A stretch of DNA of 64,000 nucleotides from Rhineura floridana (Eukaryota; Chordata; Lepidosauria; Squamata; Rhineuridae), in assembly GCF_030035675.1 (NCBI RefSeq), contig NC_084483.1:3782501-3846500 (forward strand), read 5' to 3'. A program made the position numbers and the translations under genes. Shown one piece after another: positions 63,650 to 64,000 of the stretch. Each line of letters begins with the position of its first letter. Within the stretch, counting starts at the first letter, position 1. The notes below the pieces were generated by a model. That model searched no databases and had not been told where the DNA came from. It worked only from the letters and a program-made list of their open reading frames with translations.

Positions 63650-64000
63650 TGGTTGGGAATTAAATGTGGAAAAGTACAGACCGTAATAAATGTTTAATTT
63701 AACCGTATTATTAATAATACAGTTGTCTAGCATTGGTAAAACAATTAACGGATGTGATGTGGAAAAAAAATCCCTTGTCCCGATTTAGTCCACAAATGAT
63801 AGTGTTGAATCTTTTGCTGAATGGTAAATCAGGAGTTTCTCATTGCAATCTCCTTCGAAGTTCCTTTGTTTTTAATACAGCTCCTTTAAAACAATATTAC
63901 ATGCTACTTAGGTGATGGAAGACATTTGGAATATAAGTAAACTAAAATAAATAATATTAATAATTAACATCTTCATCCTGGCTGAACAGCACCAAGGAGG
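63650..64000. other. Sequence right of the promoter, unassigned
   Basis: AT-rich. By recalled synteny it would be the first intron or leader of WDPCP on the plus strand, but no coding exon is visible. Confidence 0.3.

Noticed and set aside
63250-64000. First coding exon of WDPCP
   Set aside because: No plus-strand frame matches the protein start I recall (MSFCLTELHLW); only the promoter context supports it.

Overview
This is vertebrate nuclear DNA, almost certainly from a squamate reptile (lizard or snake). The case rests on the repeats. There are many BovB (RTE-clade) LINE copies, tRNA-derived SINEs whose 3' end matches the BovB 3' end, CR1 and L2/L3-type LINE fragments, abundant hAT and Tigger-like miniature DNA transposons, and several solo LTRs. 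No bacterial, phage or CRISPR content was seen. The species cannot be named from the sequence.

The only host protein gene I can support is MDH1, cytosolic malate dehydrogenase, on the minus strand between 63249 (start codon) and 46196 (stop codon). All nine exons were placed by hand. The first holds only the ATG, every junction is GT-AG, all phases agree, and the product is 334 residues, the usual vertebrate length. The stop is UGA followed by CUA. Reading on in frame gives 21 more residues ending Ser-Arg-Leu, a peroxisomal import signal, so the MDH1x read-through isoform known from mammals appears conserved. The CpG-containing promoter (about 63250-63640) has two ZNF143/THAP11-like motifs on opposite strands and probably also serves a divergent gene to the right (WDPCP in mammals, from memory of synteny); no coding exon of that gene was recognised.

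The left 46 kb is intergenic and repeat-rich. 1-9.5 kb: LINE fragments and a BovB copy of about 3.2 kb carrying two miniature transposons. 9.5-14.3 kb: a solo LTR, a purine-rich tandem array split by a SINE that is itself split by another element, and a palindromic miniature transposon. 16.5-20.1 kb: another solo LTR, then an L1-type retroposon encoding only an ORF1-like protein, inserted in a hAT miniature element with a 15-bp target duplication. 20.9-33.8 kb: a Russian-doll nest. One solo LTR is split by an L2/L3-type LINE, itself split by a Copia-type LTR element, and again by a 6.5-kb hAT-ended segment that holds a 32-bp satellite array and two further copies of the same LTR family. 34-46 kb: mostly unassigned AT-rich DNA with SINE, LINE and miniature-transposon fragments.

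The MDH1 introns hold three BovB copies in the same orientation as the gene. Two of them are direct repeats flanking exon 4. Intron 1 contains a hAT miniature element carrying a 74-bp tandem repeat.
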